A DNA stretch of 64,000 nt from Pieris napi (lineage: Eukaryota > Arthropoda > Insecta > Lepidoptera > Pieridae), in contig NC_062244.1 in NCBI RefSeq assembly GCF_905475465.1, positions 12,208,001 to 12,272,000 of the forward strand, given 5' to 3'. The position numbers and the translations under genes were made by a program. Below the pieces are notes generated by a model. It was not told the origin of the DNA. It saw only the letters and a list, made by a program, of their open reading frames with translations, and did not search any database. Numbering within the stretch: position 1 is the first letter of the stretch; each line of letters begins with the position of its first letter. Shown in pieces: positions 32,847 to 43,944 of this stretch.

Positions 32847-33147
32847 AATATTGCGGGTATAAATTGAGATGTAAGCTATCCTATCTTTTAAGTTAGATCA
32901 AACTGCACACGGTGTGCAAATTTGTTTTGTTTTTCGGTTCAGTAGCTTAGGAGTCCATAGCGGACAAACCACGTGACACGTAATTTATATATATTAAGAT
33001 ATATATTTGTATTTTTTAATTTATTGTCATTTATTTCATTTCTCTTTTATAAATGTCATTGTGTTTATTGTATGTCGTGTGTTCTCCGTAAGTGTAACAC
33101 ATACTTGTTTCGTTAGTAAGACTTTTTAAATAAATCAATTTTAAAAA

Positions 33148-33420
33148 AATCTGTGGCGCTACAACCTCTTTAGGTCTTGGCCTCAGATTTCTGAATCTGT
33201 TGCACGATCATTTTTAAATCTAATAGGCAAGTAGGTGACACATGCAGTCGACTTTTTGGGTCTAACATGTCGGTTTCCTCACGACGTTTTCCTTCACCGT
33301 TCGAGCAAATGTTAAATGCGCACATAGAAAGAAAGTCCATTGGTCCAGCCGGGGACCGAACCTACGACCTCAAGTATGAGTATCGCACGCTGAAGCCACT
33401 AGGCCAACACTGCTCAAAAT
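33148..33420 (-). mobile_element. tRNA-derived SINE, Metulj-like
   Basis: Reversed copy from CTGTGGCGCTACAACCTC to GCCACTAGGCCAACACTGC; a few small deletions only. Confidence 0.85.
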
Positions 33421-34149
33421 AAATCAATTACAGATAATATTAGTAGATGATGTTCGTCTTTTGCATATGTAAAAAAACGAAATCTATTAATATTTCAATA
33501 CTTAAAGCGCCATGAATGTTATATTAAACATTCAAGTTAGGATGGCTATACAAGTTTTTACAGCCAATATGACAGTCCACTTATAAAACATACGGACTTG
33601 TTTTTATCACGGTTTTTTAGCTACAGGTGAACACTCAACCCACACTTAGCCGGCGTAACCTGTAATCTAAATTCATTTCTCGGCCCCATCGCCATATCTC
33701 TGTTTATTATAGCCCCAAGGTCCATTTGCAGGTTTTTTATTTGTTACAAAGTTGTTATTATTTTTTGAGCCGCGTTTACAAATTAAATTCGTGTTACCGC
33801 CTCAAAGCGTCCCTAAAATCAGTGGGGATATCGGTAATGAAATCGGCTCGAAGTTCGAATCGGCAGAAGCATACTCAAATTAGGGTACGATTTCCTAGGG
33901 AGCGATCTAGGGTGCTCCCCACCACTTCACCACCATATTGCGTCTGATTTCAGAGCCGTGTAGACGCTTTAAGTTCGATAGTATACCTACTCGGGTAATA
34001 AAAGATGGAATGATAAAACTGACCTAAGAAATACATTATATTATAAATATACAGAAATGTGAGGTTTCCCATAATATCTCAAAAACTACTGAAATAATTT
34101 TTATATAACCTAGACGGTTTCCTAAGATAGAATTTACCGTATCGCACAC
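33421..34149. other. Gene-free stretch
   Basis: 33780-33960 is less AT-rich with a 73-codon frame but shows no splice borders or motif. Confidence 0.35.
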
Positions 34150-34345
34150 TTAAAATTCCACAACACAGCTCTTTTTAATTCGATTTCTTCCGCGCATCAC
34201 CTCTGTGAAACAGCTCCCAGCTCGCTTCCAGCGTTTATTTCCAAACGGATACGATTTAGCCTTCAAAAAAGAGCATGCCATTCTTTGAAAGGTCGGCAGC
34301 ACAACCGCTAGCCCACGGCGTTGCAGGGCGGCGGTTTGCTTCCAG
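34150..34345 (-). pseudogene. LINE coding-end fragment
   Basis: The minus strand gives RRGLAVVLPTFQRMACSF, then KSYPFGNKRWKRAGSCFTEV and RGRNRIKKSCVVEF. This parallels the RRSTTERF...LPRTTTLWN end of CR1-like copies (in reverse sense of layout) and is widely dispersed in lepidopteran DNA. It is truncated at both ends. Confidence 0.45.
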
Positions 34346-34715
34346 TCATATAACAATAAATATGAGATATATAATAAAAAAATTACCATCTCAATATGAC
34401 TTTATTTCAGAAATTGGTGGACACAAACTAATTACAATTATACACACATGCTTGGGCGCCTTAATTGATCATTTATTATTGAATTGAATTGCAAAAATCT
34501 GAATTGAATATCAAAAATCATTTACATACAAGTAAGCGAGGTTAGAAAAGCAACAAAGTATGAAGCTGAAAGTTGTTTTTACAACAAAATATAAATAATA
34601 ATAATATATTTTAGTTGTAAAACTTTTGTTTTTTCTGTTACTAATTAATAGATATAAAAAAAAGAATATTTTGAAAATATACATTGAAGATTAAATTTTT
34701 GTAGATACTTAACTT

Positions 34716-34936
34716 TTAATTCAATTCATTTGATTGAAAATTTTTCAAAATGAAACCTCCCAAATTCGCATTAAGGTTCGACATTTTTACATTCATGGCG
34801 TTGGTGAGCAATTCTATTGATCTACTCAGGAATGGCAATACCAAAAAGGAATTTTCGTTAAGAAATTCTTTGATTGTCTTTATCATTTCGGGTGAAGGGT
34901 TATTTACGAAAAGCGCAACTCTAGTCGCAACCCAAC
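34716..34936 (-). CDS. Candidate 3'-terminal exon of an unidentified host gene
   Basis: On the minus strand a plausible acceptor (TTTGGTTATATTTTTAG, ending at 34937) is followed by a 72-codon open frame and a TAA at 34716-34718. The exon starts in phase 1 (first two bases complete a codon). The peptide WVATRVALFVNNPSPEMIKT, then EFLNENSFLVLPFLSRSIEL, then MNVKMSNLNANLGGFILKNF has balanced composition and looks protein-like. The opposite strand is also open over much of the stretch, which weakens the case. No family recognised. Confidence 0.3.
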
Positions 34937-35047
34937 CTAAAAATATAACCAAATTAAAAATCACTCAACACACACACACTTAAAAAACACAATGATATAT
35001 ATTGTTTAAATTTTTTACTAATAAGACAACTAATTGTTTTTTTAATG

Positions 35048-35325
35048 TTACAGGAGTCAGACAGGCAGTTAAGTGATACTGCCGCCCATGGATACTCGCA
35101 CTGCCAGAAGGCTCGCAAGCGCGCTGCCAGCCTTTTAAGAATTGGTACGCTCTTTTCTTGAAGGACCCTAAGTCGAATTGGTTCGGAAATACTTCAGTGG
35201 GCAGCTGGTTCCACAGAGTGGTGGTGCGCGGCAGAAATTGCCTTAAGAATCGCTCGGTTGTGGAACGACGGACGTCAAGGTGATACGGATGGTATTTTGT
35301 ATTCTGCCTTGACGTCCGATCATGA
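35048..35325 (-). repeat. CR1/Zenon-like LINE 3' fragment
   Basis: Reversed tail GCAGTTAAGTGATACTGCCG, then the reversed coding end with the minus-strand RRSTTERFLRQFLPRTTTLW motif; relatively well preserved. Confidence 0.8.
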
Positions 35326-36056
35326 AACTCATCTGCAGGTTAGCCCGAACAACTCCTCTGAATACTCTCCATGATAAATGCGGTAGAAGATGCAGAAAAA
35401 ATGTTAAATGTAAATGTTAGCCCATAAAAATGCTATTGCGTAATTTATAATTATTGTACCTTTAGTGTAATAAAATTTAGGATCAAAGCGAAATTACACG
35501 CATACAAAATAGACACGCTATTGCAAACTGCACTGAAACTGAAATTTAAAACATCAAACAATAAAATTAGTAATTTCATTTATTTTCCATTTATATTGGT
35601 CACTCAATTTACGAAAGTATTATACAGACGTTACAATTTTATTGCATGTATACTGAATGAATTATTTAAATATTTGTAAAGATATTCTTTTCATATTGAA
35701 TTTTTATAGGGCATAAGCACTTGGAAATATTCTGAATTGTAACGAGTTAGAAAATCCGTCGCATAATTTTGTATAATGCTTTTAAGATATACAGAATGTA
35801 TAATTTATTTTACCGTTATATGAAAATTTGTGTTTTGATTTGTATCTCGTAAACCGATAGGCCATCTTGTATATTTTACCGGGATGTGAAAAATAATAAT
35901 AATAATTCGGTAATACTGTTTTACATAGGTATGTATCATCGAAATTAAAATAACATGACCAAGCCCTACCTCAGGTTGGCGATTAAAACTATTGGTGGAG
36001 TTTTTTGGGCTCCTCGTACATTTTAAGCCCTTGGACTGTACATGCAAATTTAAAGA
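35326..36056. other. Gene-free stretch
   Basis: AT-rich; nothing recognised. Confidence 0.4.
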
Positions 36057-36058
36057 TA

Positions 36059-36240
36059 CAGTCAAATCCGTTTAAGATGACATCGTTTAGAACAACATAC
36101 CGGTTATATTGACCAAAATCAAAGGTCCCGGCTGAATTATATGTTATGGTACTTAATTACAACGTCATCGGCTGTTACATCTATCGGTTTTTACGACAAA
36201 TGAGTAGTCCCTTCGATGTCGGTATAATAGATTTTGACTG
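36059..36240. mobile_element. TA-flanked MITE, 182 bp
   Basis: Ends CAGTCAAATCCG and its near reverse complement AGATTTTGACTG, with TA on both outer sides. A longer relative with the same ends is at 63369-63700. TA duplication and short ends suggest mobilisation by a Tc1/mariner transposase. Confidence 0.75.
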
Positions 36241-36341
36241 TATTAATATAGACATCAAAACGAGGAGAAATTTTCCGACCCAAATAAATTATATTTTAAT
36301 TTATTACACACTTTATATTAGCTTCACCTGTATGTATGTAT

Positions 36342-36373
36342 GTATGTAACCGACTAAGGAGTCGGTTACATAC
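36342..36373. repeat. Perfect 14-bp hairpin
   Basis: GTATGTAACCGACT, loop AAGG, AGTCGGTTACATAC. It follows a short (GTAT)n run and may be the end of the element that carries the long inverted repeat just downstream. Confidence 0.85.
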
Positions 36374-36502
36374 GGACTCGATTTTGACCCACTTTTAACG
36401 GACAGATTTAATTCAAACTTTGCGCACCTGTCAAAGATCGATGACAATGCAATAATCCGAAAAAAAAATTAAAAAATTAAAAAAAATTTAACTAAAAAAT
36501 TA

Positions 36503-36777
36503 AAAATAAATAATAGTTTAAAAAAACTAGAACACACGCTTTTAAAGCACATCAAACTAAAAAGTGAAAAATAATTCCTAATTTAGGCTAAAAATGGTAA
36601 TGAACAAAAAATACTGGTATTATTGTGAAAAAGCGTGGGGCGCTCTGTGTGTATGTCCATATTTTTCGTCTATCGAGCAACCCATTTTTAGCCTAAATTA
36701 GGAATTATTTTTCACTTTTTAGTTTGATGTGCTTTAAAAGCGTGTGTTCTAGTTTTTTTTAACTTTTATTTATTTTT
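36503..36777. mobile_element. Long inverted repeat, probable foldback element
   Basis: Arms 36520-36597 and 36682-36759 are exact reverse complements (78 nt); weaker pairing extends them to about 95 nt. The 84-nt spacer has GCGTGGGGCGCTCTGTGTG. No open frame. Such perfect arms mean recent origin or gene conversion between arms. Confidence 0.85.
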
Positions 36778-36975
36778 ATAATAAATTCAATGTAAATGGG
36801 TTGGAGACTAATGTGACTAACTTCTTACACACTTATAAAACTACTCTAGACTCGAAAACTCACAGTCCACCCGAAGTAAATTGATTATCAGTTATTCCAA
36901 AATATCTGTTACTCCAATGTTCTAGAATGATTCCGTGACGTTTAAAGACCCACTTGGCGTGTCGAGACTACTTAC

Positions 36976-37110
36976 CGTGAACCCTTTCCAACTATTCTTT
37001 GATCTAGAGAACAAAGTCTTAAACAAAGCTCGCACTGATACAAAGCACCCTAGCGTCATTTTGAAGCAATCAGCCCTTTGCGATTGCTGTGTCACGCGGG
37101 AAGTACGTAC
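36976..37110 (-). CDS. Candidate internal exon of an unidentified host gene
   Basis: On the minus strand an acceptor (TTTTTTCCTCTGTTGCAG) precedes position 37110 and a consensus donor (ACG|GTAAGT) follows 36976. The 135-bp interval is exactly 45 codons and open in only one of three minus frames, starting and ending in phase 0: VRTSRVTQQSQRADCFKMTL, then GCFVSVRALFKTLFSRSKNS, then WKGFT. It is clearly less AT-rich than the flanks. The plus strand is also open here, so the direction is not proven. It cannot be spliced directly to the candidate exon at 34716-34936 because the phases differ. No family recognised. Confidence 0.4.
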
Positions 37111-37434
37111 CTGCAACAGAGGAAAAAATATAATTAATTTTTAAATATTCAATTTATTTACTTATAAGTTCTAAACATAAAATGCATAATAATTATACAA
37201 TAATATATGATATCACAATTTTACACACATACACATCAATTATATTAGAACATAAGCGAACTAGCAAGAGAACCACAAAAAAAATAAAAAAAATAAACAG
37301 TCTCAAAAAAAATAAGAACAACTAAATAGAAACTTAACACTCAGAGCTTTTTAGACAAAGTTACGTTAAACCTTCTTACACTGATTTAACTAATTCTCGC
37401 TTTCTTTCAAATCGAGTATTTTTCATTAAAAAAA
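37111..37434. other. Gene-free stretch
   Basis: A-rich; nothing recognised. Confidence 0.4.
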
Positions 37435-37605
37435 AAGAGTGGCTGAGAGTTTACTGCCAGTTCTTCTCGTCGGTTCTACTTCCTTGATTTAAGAACTGGC
37501 AGTAAATAAAAAATAAGAAGCATTTAATTTGTATTTCTTTATTGACGTTCATAAGTGTACATTGCGTTACCTAAATGAATAAATGATTTTGAATTTGAAT
37601 TAGAT
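37435..37605 (+). repeat. Repeat family B, 5' truncated
   Basis: AGAGTGGCTGAGAGTTTACT, then GAACTGGCAGTAAATAAAAA and the GAATAAATGATTTTGAATTT tail. Confidence 0.8.
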
Positions 37606-37919
37606 CTAATTATTTGTTGGGTAGCGGAAGTTTTAACATATAATATATTTTGAATTAACGTCATAGCTAGACAAAACGTTGCATGCTAGCACTCATTATA
37701 CTGCATTACCAAACGCTTCGGCGGCGTGAGAGCAAGTATTCGTTCACCTCAGTGAACCTGCACTAAAACTAGCATGTCATTGACCTCATATAAAAAATAC
37801 CTAATTAAGCATTTTTGAAATACTTCATTCAAATTCAATTAAATTAGGAACGTAGTAAATGGAACACCAACATTTCACCTTAAATTGCTTACCACACCGC
37901 TGTATTGTAGTTAACAGTT

Positions 37920-37960
37920 GACATATATAGCTGGGGTTCGATTCCCGGTAGGTTAATATT
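37920..37960 (+). repeat. Isolated Pol III B-box-like site
   Basis: GGTTCGATTCC at 37935-37945 is a perfect B box, but there is no A box at a tRNA-like distance. Probably a SINE remnant; not a tRNA gene. Confidence 0.3.
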
Positions 37961-38529
37961 AGGCAATTTTATTTATTTTGTAATCCTACAACTACGATAA
38001 GTAATATATATAGATATACAACAAATATTTTTTAAACATGAGTTAAAAATGGAATATAAAATACCTATACAAAAAGGTTAAATAATCAACAATGATTAAA
38101 TAAGTAATACCTAATTCGGATGTCCTGTGTCATGGTATGAAAGTATTTTTTTTAATAAAAAACCAAATACTGTAACGTAAAGTACCAAAACCGACCTAAG
38201 GAATGTATATTCCAAAAAATATCTAAATAAAGTAATATTTGTTATTTACTGCCGTTAGGTATAGTAATAAAACACACCCGATACCTAAAATTCCACTAAA
38301 AAGTTAAAACTTCACTTTAAAAATAACCTAGATTTTTCTAACATACAAATTCCCCCAGTTTAATATTCAGCCTAAACCGGCATAGACTGAAAAACCGTAC
38401 AGGAAAAATGAAATAGGTCATAGATGGAGTTACTAACCGAGGATATTTATATAGCCACTCACCAACTAAAACGAATCGGTATAAAGCTATCTTTAAGATT
38501 TAGCAAGTATTCATTTACATGATATTTTT
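37961..38529. other. Gene-free stretch
   Basis: Nothing recognised. Confidence 0.4.
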
Positions 38530-38620
38530 ATTTAAAAGGCCGGCAACGCACTCGCGAGCCCTCTGGCATTAAGAGTGTACATGGGCGGCGGTATCACTTA
38601 ACACCAGATGAAAAAATCTT
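38530..38620 (+). repeat. CR1/Zenon-like LINE tail
   Basis: AAAGGCCGGCAACGCACTCG, then GGGCGGCGGTATCACTTAAC. Confidence 0.8.
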
Positions 38621-38654
38621 ATATACGATGTTTATTCGTACACACGTTTGAGAG

Positions 38655-38942
38655 TAGAGCATTGTTGGCCTATTATTGGCTTTAATGCGCGACATCTATC
38701 TCCAGGTTGTAGGTTCGATCACCGGCTGTGCACCAATGGACCTTCTTTCTATGTGCGCATTTAACATTCGGTCGAACGGTGAAGGAAAACATCGTGAGGA
38801 AACTTGCCTTAGACCCAAAAAGTCGACGGGGTCTGTCAGGCACTGAAGTCTTATCACCTACTTGCCTATAAGATTGACAAAAGATCATAAAACAGATACA
38901 GAAATCTGAGGCCCAGATGTATGTTGTAGCGCCATTGACTTT
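38655..38942 (+). mobile_element. tRNA-derived SINE, Metulj-like, near full length
   Basis: Head GCATTGTTGGCCTATTATTG with a damaged A box, B box GGTTCGATCACC, then the TTTCTATGTGCGCATTTAAC, CGAACGGTGAAGGAAAACAT and TTGTAGCGCCATTGA segments in order. Confidence 0.85.
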
Positions 38943-39721
38943 TTTTGTGTTTGAGCGTTTATATAATACAACATAAATACCAAATAGATCTTAATATGGT
39001 CTTAAATAAAAAACAATGTTTAGTATCATATTCGATATTTTTAAGTGACATGGTAAACACAATTTTTAAGTATCTATGATAACTGAGTCTTACCAGGCTG
39101 TTATGGCGGAAACCAAACCCAGAAGCTTCAAATAGTAGTACTACATAGAGTTTTGTTTGCTTGATAATAAAATAAATAGGGTTGTAAATCAAAAGGAAAA
39201 TCATGCAGCCGTCGTTCTAGCGTTGTAGGAACAAAATATTAGAGAAATAGTATTCCGAAATCGAATCACTTGTTGCGTTTAAAACGAGTGGTCTCAAAAC
39301 TCATTTACACCAAATGCAAGAACCTTTTAAACTCTAAATACAACACTCTTACTCCTAATGAAGAGATACAGCGGGAATATTACTTCGTAAAAGTATTTTT
39401 GCTACAATACTTTTTAATAAGAGCGAATAAAAGTAATTGAAAAAATTTGTATGCACAGCCTTATTTGCAGTGCTACTGTTTGAATTTTAAATTAAGAATC
39501 TGAATGAAATAAAAGAGGGAAGATTGAGTGTTACCTGGATTAGAAAAATCATTTAAAAATGAAATTTTTCTGTGTTGAGTTGGTAAAAAAATTAAACTTT
39601 AAAATTGAAAATTTTGCCAAAGTACTTCATTACTATTCCAGCAGTCAGTCATATTTAAAAGTCCTAATTTTTTACCTATTATTTACTCCTTACAAACATT
39701 GTGTAAAACAATAAGCTTGAC
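38943..39721. other. Gene-free stretch
   Basis: Nothing recognised. Confidence 0.4.
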
Positions 39722-39893
39722 GATTAAAAGAGTGGCGGAGAGTTTATTGCCAGTTCTTCTCATCCGTTCTACGCCTTTGAGAACTGGCAGTAAATGTAAA
39801 ATTAGAAGTATTTAATATGTATTTCTTTTTTGACGTTCATAAGTGTACATTGTTACCTATATGAATAAATGATTTTGATTTGATTTGATTACG
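39722..39893 (+). repeat. Repeat family B, 5' truncated
   Basis: AAGAGTGGCGGAGAGTTTAT, CTGGCAGTAAATGTAAAATT and the tail GAATAAATGATTTTGATTTG; one of the better conserved copies. Confidence 0.85.
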
Positions 39894-40184
39894 ATCTTAT
39901 TACGGTACGGTGATGGCTGACATCAGGAAACCAGCACGAACCGGCATCATTAGACAAAACTGATATTTTATATATTATGTCACCCTATCTCAAATTTACT
40001 TCATTTATACAAAACCAATTAAAACTGTGTTTATCATTTGCCCGATGTTAATAAGTTTCTGACATAATTTCAAGTATTTGCTGTGCATTGTATAAAACTA
40101 TAATAAACACAATTAAAACCAAATTTTATAAAATTATCGGCGTCGTAGACTTACTATGTTTATATAAGTCGTCAAATCAAATGT

Positions 40185-40310
40185 ATTTATTACTTATTTA
40201 TTTATTAACACTTCGTTGCAGAAAGATAATACAATTGACATAATTAAATGAAAAAATGCAACTGGCGGCCTTATCGCTTTCGAGCGATCTCTTACAGGCA
40301 ACCATGTAGT
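40185..40310 (-). repeat. LINE 3' tail, family C
   Basis: Minus strand: GTTGCCTGTAAGAGATCGCT, encoding CKRSLESDKAAS, followed by an AATACATTTGATTTGACG-side (TAAT)n-like tail. Same unit as 10205-10345. Confidence 0.65.
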
Positions 40311-40794
40311 ATGTAACAGCGATGTTTAACAGTACTATGTGACATTCTTGTTCGTACATACAATTGTAGGGTAATCTTACCATTTCCGCGTCCTTTTATT
40401 ACAATTCCCAAGTCGTAGCACGCGTGTCGCACGCACCCATTTAAGCCTGTAGCCTTGTATCTTCCATAAAAGCCTTTCTGCTTGACCCAGTTTCTACTCA
40501 TTTGATGAACCACTTCTCAAGAGCACTAATACGTTAGTTTCACTTGTAATTAAAAGTTCTTGTTTAAGTACTGTATTGAACATCGAGGCTTTCAGCGAGT
40601 AGTTTCTCGACTTTTTAAGAGGTACTTAAAAAATTTCAGCGCAGATAATTATGTTGCATTATGTGGCCTATTTTCTATTTATAAAATGCTTTAGAATTTT
40701 TATTTGTTTAGTCTATTATTCGATTTAATTATAAAACATAAGAAATGTTCTGAATGTTTTTTTAATACAATGTGCAACTTAATTAAATAAACTA
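40311..40794. other. Gene-free stretch
   Basis: Nothing recognised. Confidence 0.4.
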
Positions 40795-41050
40795 ATATTT
40801 TTTATAGAACAGGCGGGGAACGAGCAGGAGGCTCATCTGATGTTAAGTGATTCTAGAGGACTCGCGAGTGCGTTGCCGGCATTTTAAAAATTGATACGCT
40901 CTTATCTTGAAGGACCTTAAGTCCAATTGGTTCGGAAATACTTCAGTGGGCAGCTGGTTTCATATAGTGGTGGTGCGCGGCAAAAACTGCCTTAAAAAAA
41001 CGCTCAGTTGTGTAACGACGGACGACGAGGTGATACAGGTGGAATTTCGT
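40795..41050 (-). repeat. CR1/Zenon-like LINE 3' fragment
   Basis: Reversed tail GAACGAGCAGGAGGCTCATC, then GTGCGTTGCCGGCATTTTAA and the reversed coding end. Confidence 0.8.
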
Positions 41051-41442
41051 ATGTATTTATATGGTTTTTTTGTCTTCTGACAAATATTGGAGTTCTATTT
41101 TACATCAAGCACGAATATTTACACCTAAAGTATGTCAAGAATATATAGTAGCAGTTAAGCGACTTGTATGCTTGTTGGTTGAGGTGTATCATTGATATAT
41201 TACGTAGCAAAGTGTAAGGGAGCGATCAGAGCAAACAGAGACTGGTCATGTGTAAAACAAACAAACTTGGCATACAACTGCCAACTGCTCAACTGTATTT
41301 AATTTGTTGCTTAAACTGGTTAATATCGCAACGAGGTCTTCATATCCCTGTCCACATCGTATTCAACTTCGTACTAACTGATGTGAAACTGATCTAAAAT
41401 TATCGTGATTCATGTGCCCTTTTTCTTTTTCATGTATCCTTT

Positions 41443-41906
41443 TTGAAGTGAAACTTATTTAGGCGCATGAGGGTATAAAGTTTACGGAACGTCACGAAGA
41501 TGTGGAGCGTTTTTGTCGAAGAAAAGGGAGAGAGCGATTGAGACCGACTGAGAGAGAGTGAATTACCGTATAAACATTCTATTTTTTAAATTAAAATTTC
41601 GTAAAGAAAATTTATTAAATATTAGTATTTTTAATTTTATGCAAAATTATTTATTGATACCTCAGAAGACGAATTATAATTTAAAATTCCACGTGTTTTT
41701 ATCATCGTAGAAATAAATAAAAATAAAAAATTATAATTTGTATTAATTTTCGCCACTTTTAATATTCTAATGACAATTTAATTCATGAAATTCCTAACAC
41801 ATCTTTTTTTTTCCCTCCCTTTACGTCTCGGAAATCTAAAGTTTTTAGATTTCTATAAATATGAACAAGAATTAAAAATTAGTTTGCCAAAGAAGTTTCA
41901 CTTCTG
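41443..41906 (+). mobile_element. Palindrome-ended MITE, long type, copy E
   Basis: GAAGTGAAACTTA at 41445-41457 and GAAGTTTCACTTC at 41892-41904 mark the ends. The interior has GGGAGAGAGCGATTGAGACC near the left end and CACGTGTTTTTATCATCG in the middle. No coding capacity. Copy F at 45.2 kb is its inverted partner. Confidence 0.75.
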
Positions 41907-42034
41907 ACATGTGTACTTTGTACGAACGCACTTTTTTATCACTGCTTACATAATTGCTTTGTTTTCTTCCATTAGTTTTGTCTAAATAACTATATGTATT
42001 ATGTACTTCTTGTTTAACTTATTTTTTTTTCTAA

Positions 42035-42120
42035 TAGTGGATGCCTGGAAGAGATCGCTCTTTTTATATAATTATGTCAATTGTATTATATTTCTGCAAC
42101 GAAGTGTTAATAAATATTAA
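42035..42120 (+). repeat. LINE 3' tail, family C
   Basis: GGATGCCTGGAAGAGATCGC, then ATTGTATTATATTTCTGCAA and an ATTAATA-like tail; opposite orientation to the 40.2 kb copy, 1.8 kb away. Confidence 0.6.
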
Positions 42121-42660
42121 CTTAAATAATAAATATACTTTTCATAATTATCTTAAAGAACATAGGACTAGACTCGAATAAAAGCACTATATTATAAACC
42201 TTGGTTCAAATGTGATTACAGTTTTAATTTATCAAGAAACCTACGAAGATTTATGTTTTGCTTTCATAAAAATTTCTGAAGACTGATTATGTTTCTCTCA
42301 GTACATTAGTTTCTATTTAATATAATTATGGTAAATATTTAATTAAAATAAGTTATATTGCAGTAGTTCTAGTTCTAGGGAAATACCCCTCACGTCCAGT
42401 TGCGTTTTTATGCAAAATACTGGCCAATTTTGACACATTGTCCTATTTCATCTAACTATAAAAAAAAGTTTTGCCGTATGTCCCAGCACTTATAGGTTCT
42501 CAGTGATATGTTCTGTCAAGTCCGCACCATATACGCAACCATCCCCGTACGTCCACAACTCCAAAAAGCCTAGAAGTTGTACCTACATGGAGACCATACG
42601 TGGATTGTGAACGTGTTAATGTAGTCATTAAATATAAAGTATTTTATTTTCATCAATTTT
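42121..42660. other. Gene-free stretch
   Basis: 42360-42620 is less AT-rich but has no frame or known motif. Confidence 0.4.
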
Positions 42661-42810
42661 TTTTTATATAATAGGAGCCTTTTTTATACAATAGGCTCGC
42701 AAGTGCGTTGCCTTTCTAGAATTGGTACGCCCTTTTCTTGAAGGACCCTAAGTCGAATTGATTTGAAAATACTTTAGTGGGCAGCTGGTTCTACATAGTG
42801 TGCATCATCA
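42661..42810 (-). repeat. CR1/Zenon-like LINE 3' fragment
   Basis: AGGCTCGCAAGTGCGTTGCC, then TTTCTTGAAGGACCCTAAGT and CAGCTGGTTCTACATAGTG; tail mostly lost. Confidence 0.75.
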
Positions 42811-43944
42811 TCTACTTTGCACTTTTCGACTCTTATTTGTTTTCTTATGCCGGTGGCTAATTTAAACTAATGCAGAAATAAGTAAGACAGAAATATATCC
42901 ACTGTAATCTTAACATATCAGACTGTCTTTAATCTACAAAAGCAAGTCAAGCCATTATAACCGCTAAGGTCGAAAATCCGATAAAAATCTAACCCCAACA
43001 TCGCGGCAAAATCATTGAATCACAATGGCCGATATAAGCTCTTTTAACCAGTAAACGCTAATTTGAATCGTAGTTAAATAAAAGCAATGCGGTACTAACG
43101 AGCTGTGTTCCGAACCAATCAAAATTTACTTTGATTATTGGGCGTGGCGTCCTTAACCTCAAACAAACAAAAAGCTATACAAATTTAGCTCGGTACCGGT
43201 TTTTTATCTTTATAAGATATCGTTTTACTGGAATTTTCTGGAGCCTTTTTAATCTACAGAATACCATATAGTGTTTTTAGAATTATTAGCATGAATTTAA
43301 ATGTGCACGTTACCTTCTAGAAAGCTTAGAAGGTTCATCAGCTACTGCTCAGAGAAAGACACAGAAATGTTTTTATAATATTAAATATGTATACAAATAT
43401 TTTAAAACTTTTTTTGTTTGGTTACGCTATTCTTAGATAAGGTTAAAATTAAAAAAATATATTTTAAAACATACTAACACATGCATACTAGTAAGTACAT
43501 ATTAATATATTCGCAATGTAATTCTTGAGTTGGTTTTTACTTTTAATAACACAGAAAAGCGAAAGAACTTTGTGACATTTTAAATTTGGAACAAAATAGA
43601 ATAAGGAAATGATAAAATTAAAATTCGTTTGTTATATTTTAATAGCTACTTGTAATTGCCACACCCGTCCATTCAAAATTAATTTCCAAGAGCAGTGAAC
43701 CGATGGGCGGCGTAATATAAGTTAATATTAGAAGATAATGAAGCTTCGAGCAATTAGAACCGGGTTCCGTACTTGTTCAACTTTAACGGTTAATAATAGG
43801 TAAGCTCCACATCATAATCTGATTAAAAGTTTTAACTTTCTAAACGCCTGTAAATTGAATATTGATTATAGTATCAATTTTGTTTATTTTTTATCTCATG
43901 ACCACGGTCGCTTAGATAGGCGTGACCTCGCCTCAAGGCAGGCT
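42811..43944. other. Gene-free stretch
   Basis: AT-rich; nothing recognised. Confidence 0.4.

Larger units (their letters stand above)
28225..32999 (-). mobile_element. Non-autonomous Helitron split by a Copia element
   Basis: Minus-strand 5' end: TCTTAATATATATAAATTAC at 32999, after an A. Minus-strand 3' end: GGCCGGTCTGCTAG at 28225, before a T, with GGC/GCC pairs forming a short stem upstream. The Helitron itself is 28225-28456 plus 32842-32999, about 390 bp; everything between is Copia and the duplicated target. No Rep/helicase coding is present. The type is well known in Lepidoptera, where such short Helitrons are abundant. Confidence 0.8.

Noticed and set aside
36332..36349. (GTAT)n as a telomere-like or regulatory repeat
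   Set aside because: Only four units; a simple microsatellite at the edge of a repeat.
37935..37945. Perfect B box as a tRNA gene
   Set aside because: No A box or stems nearby.
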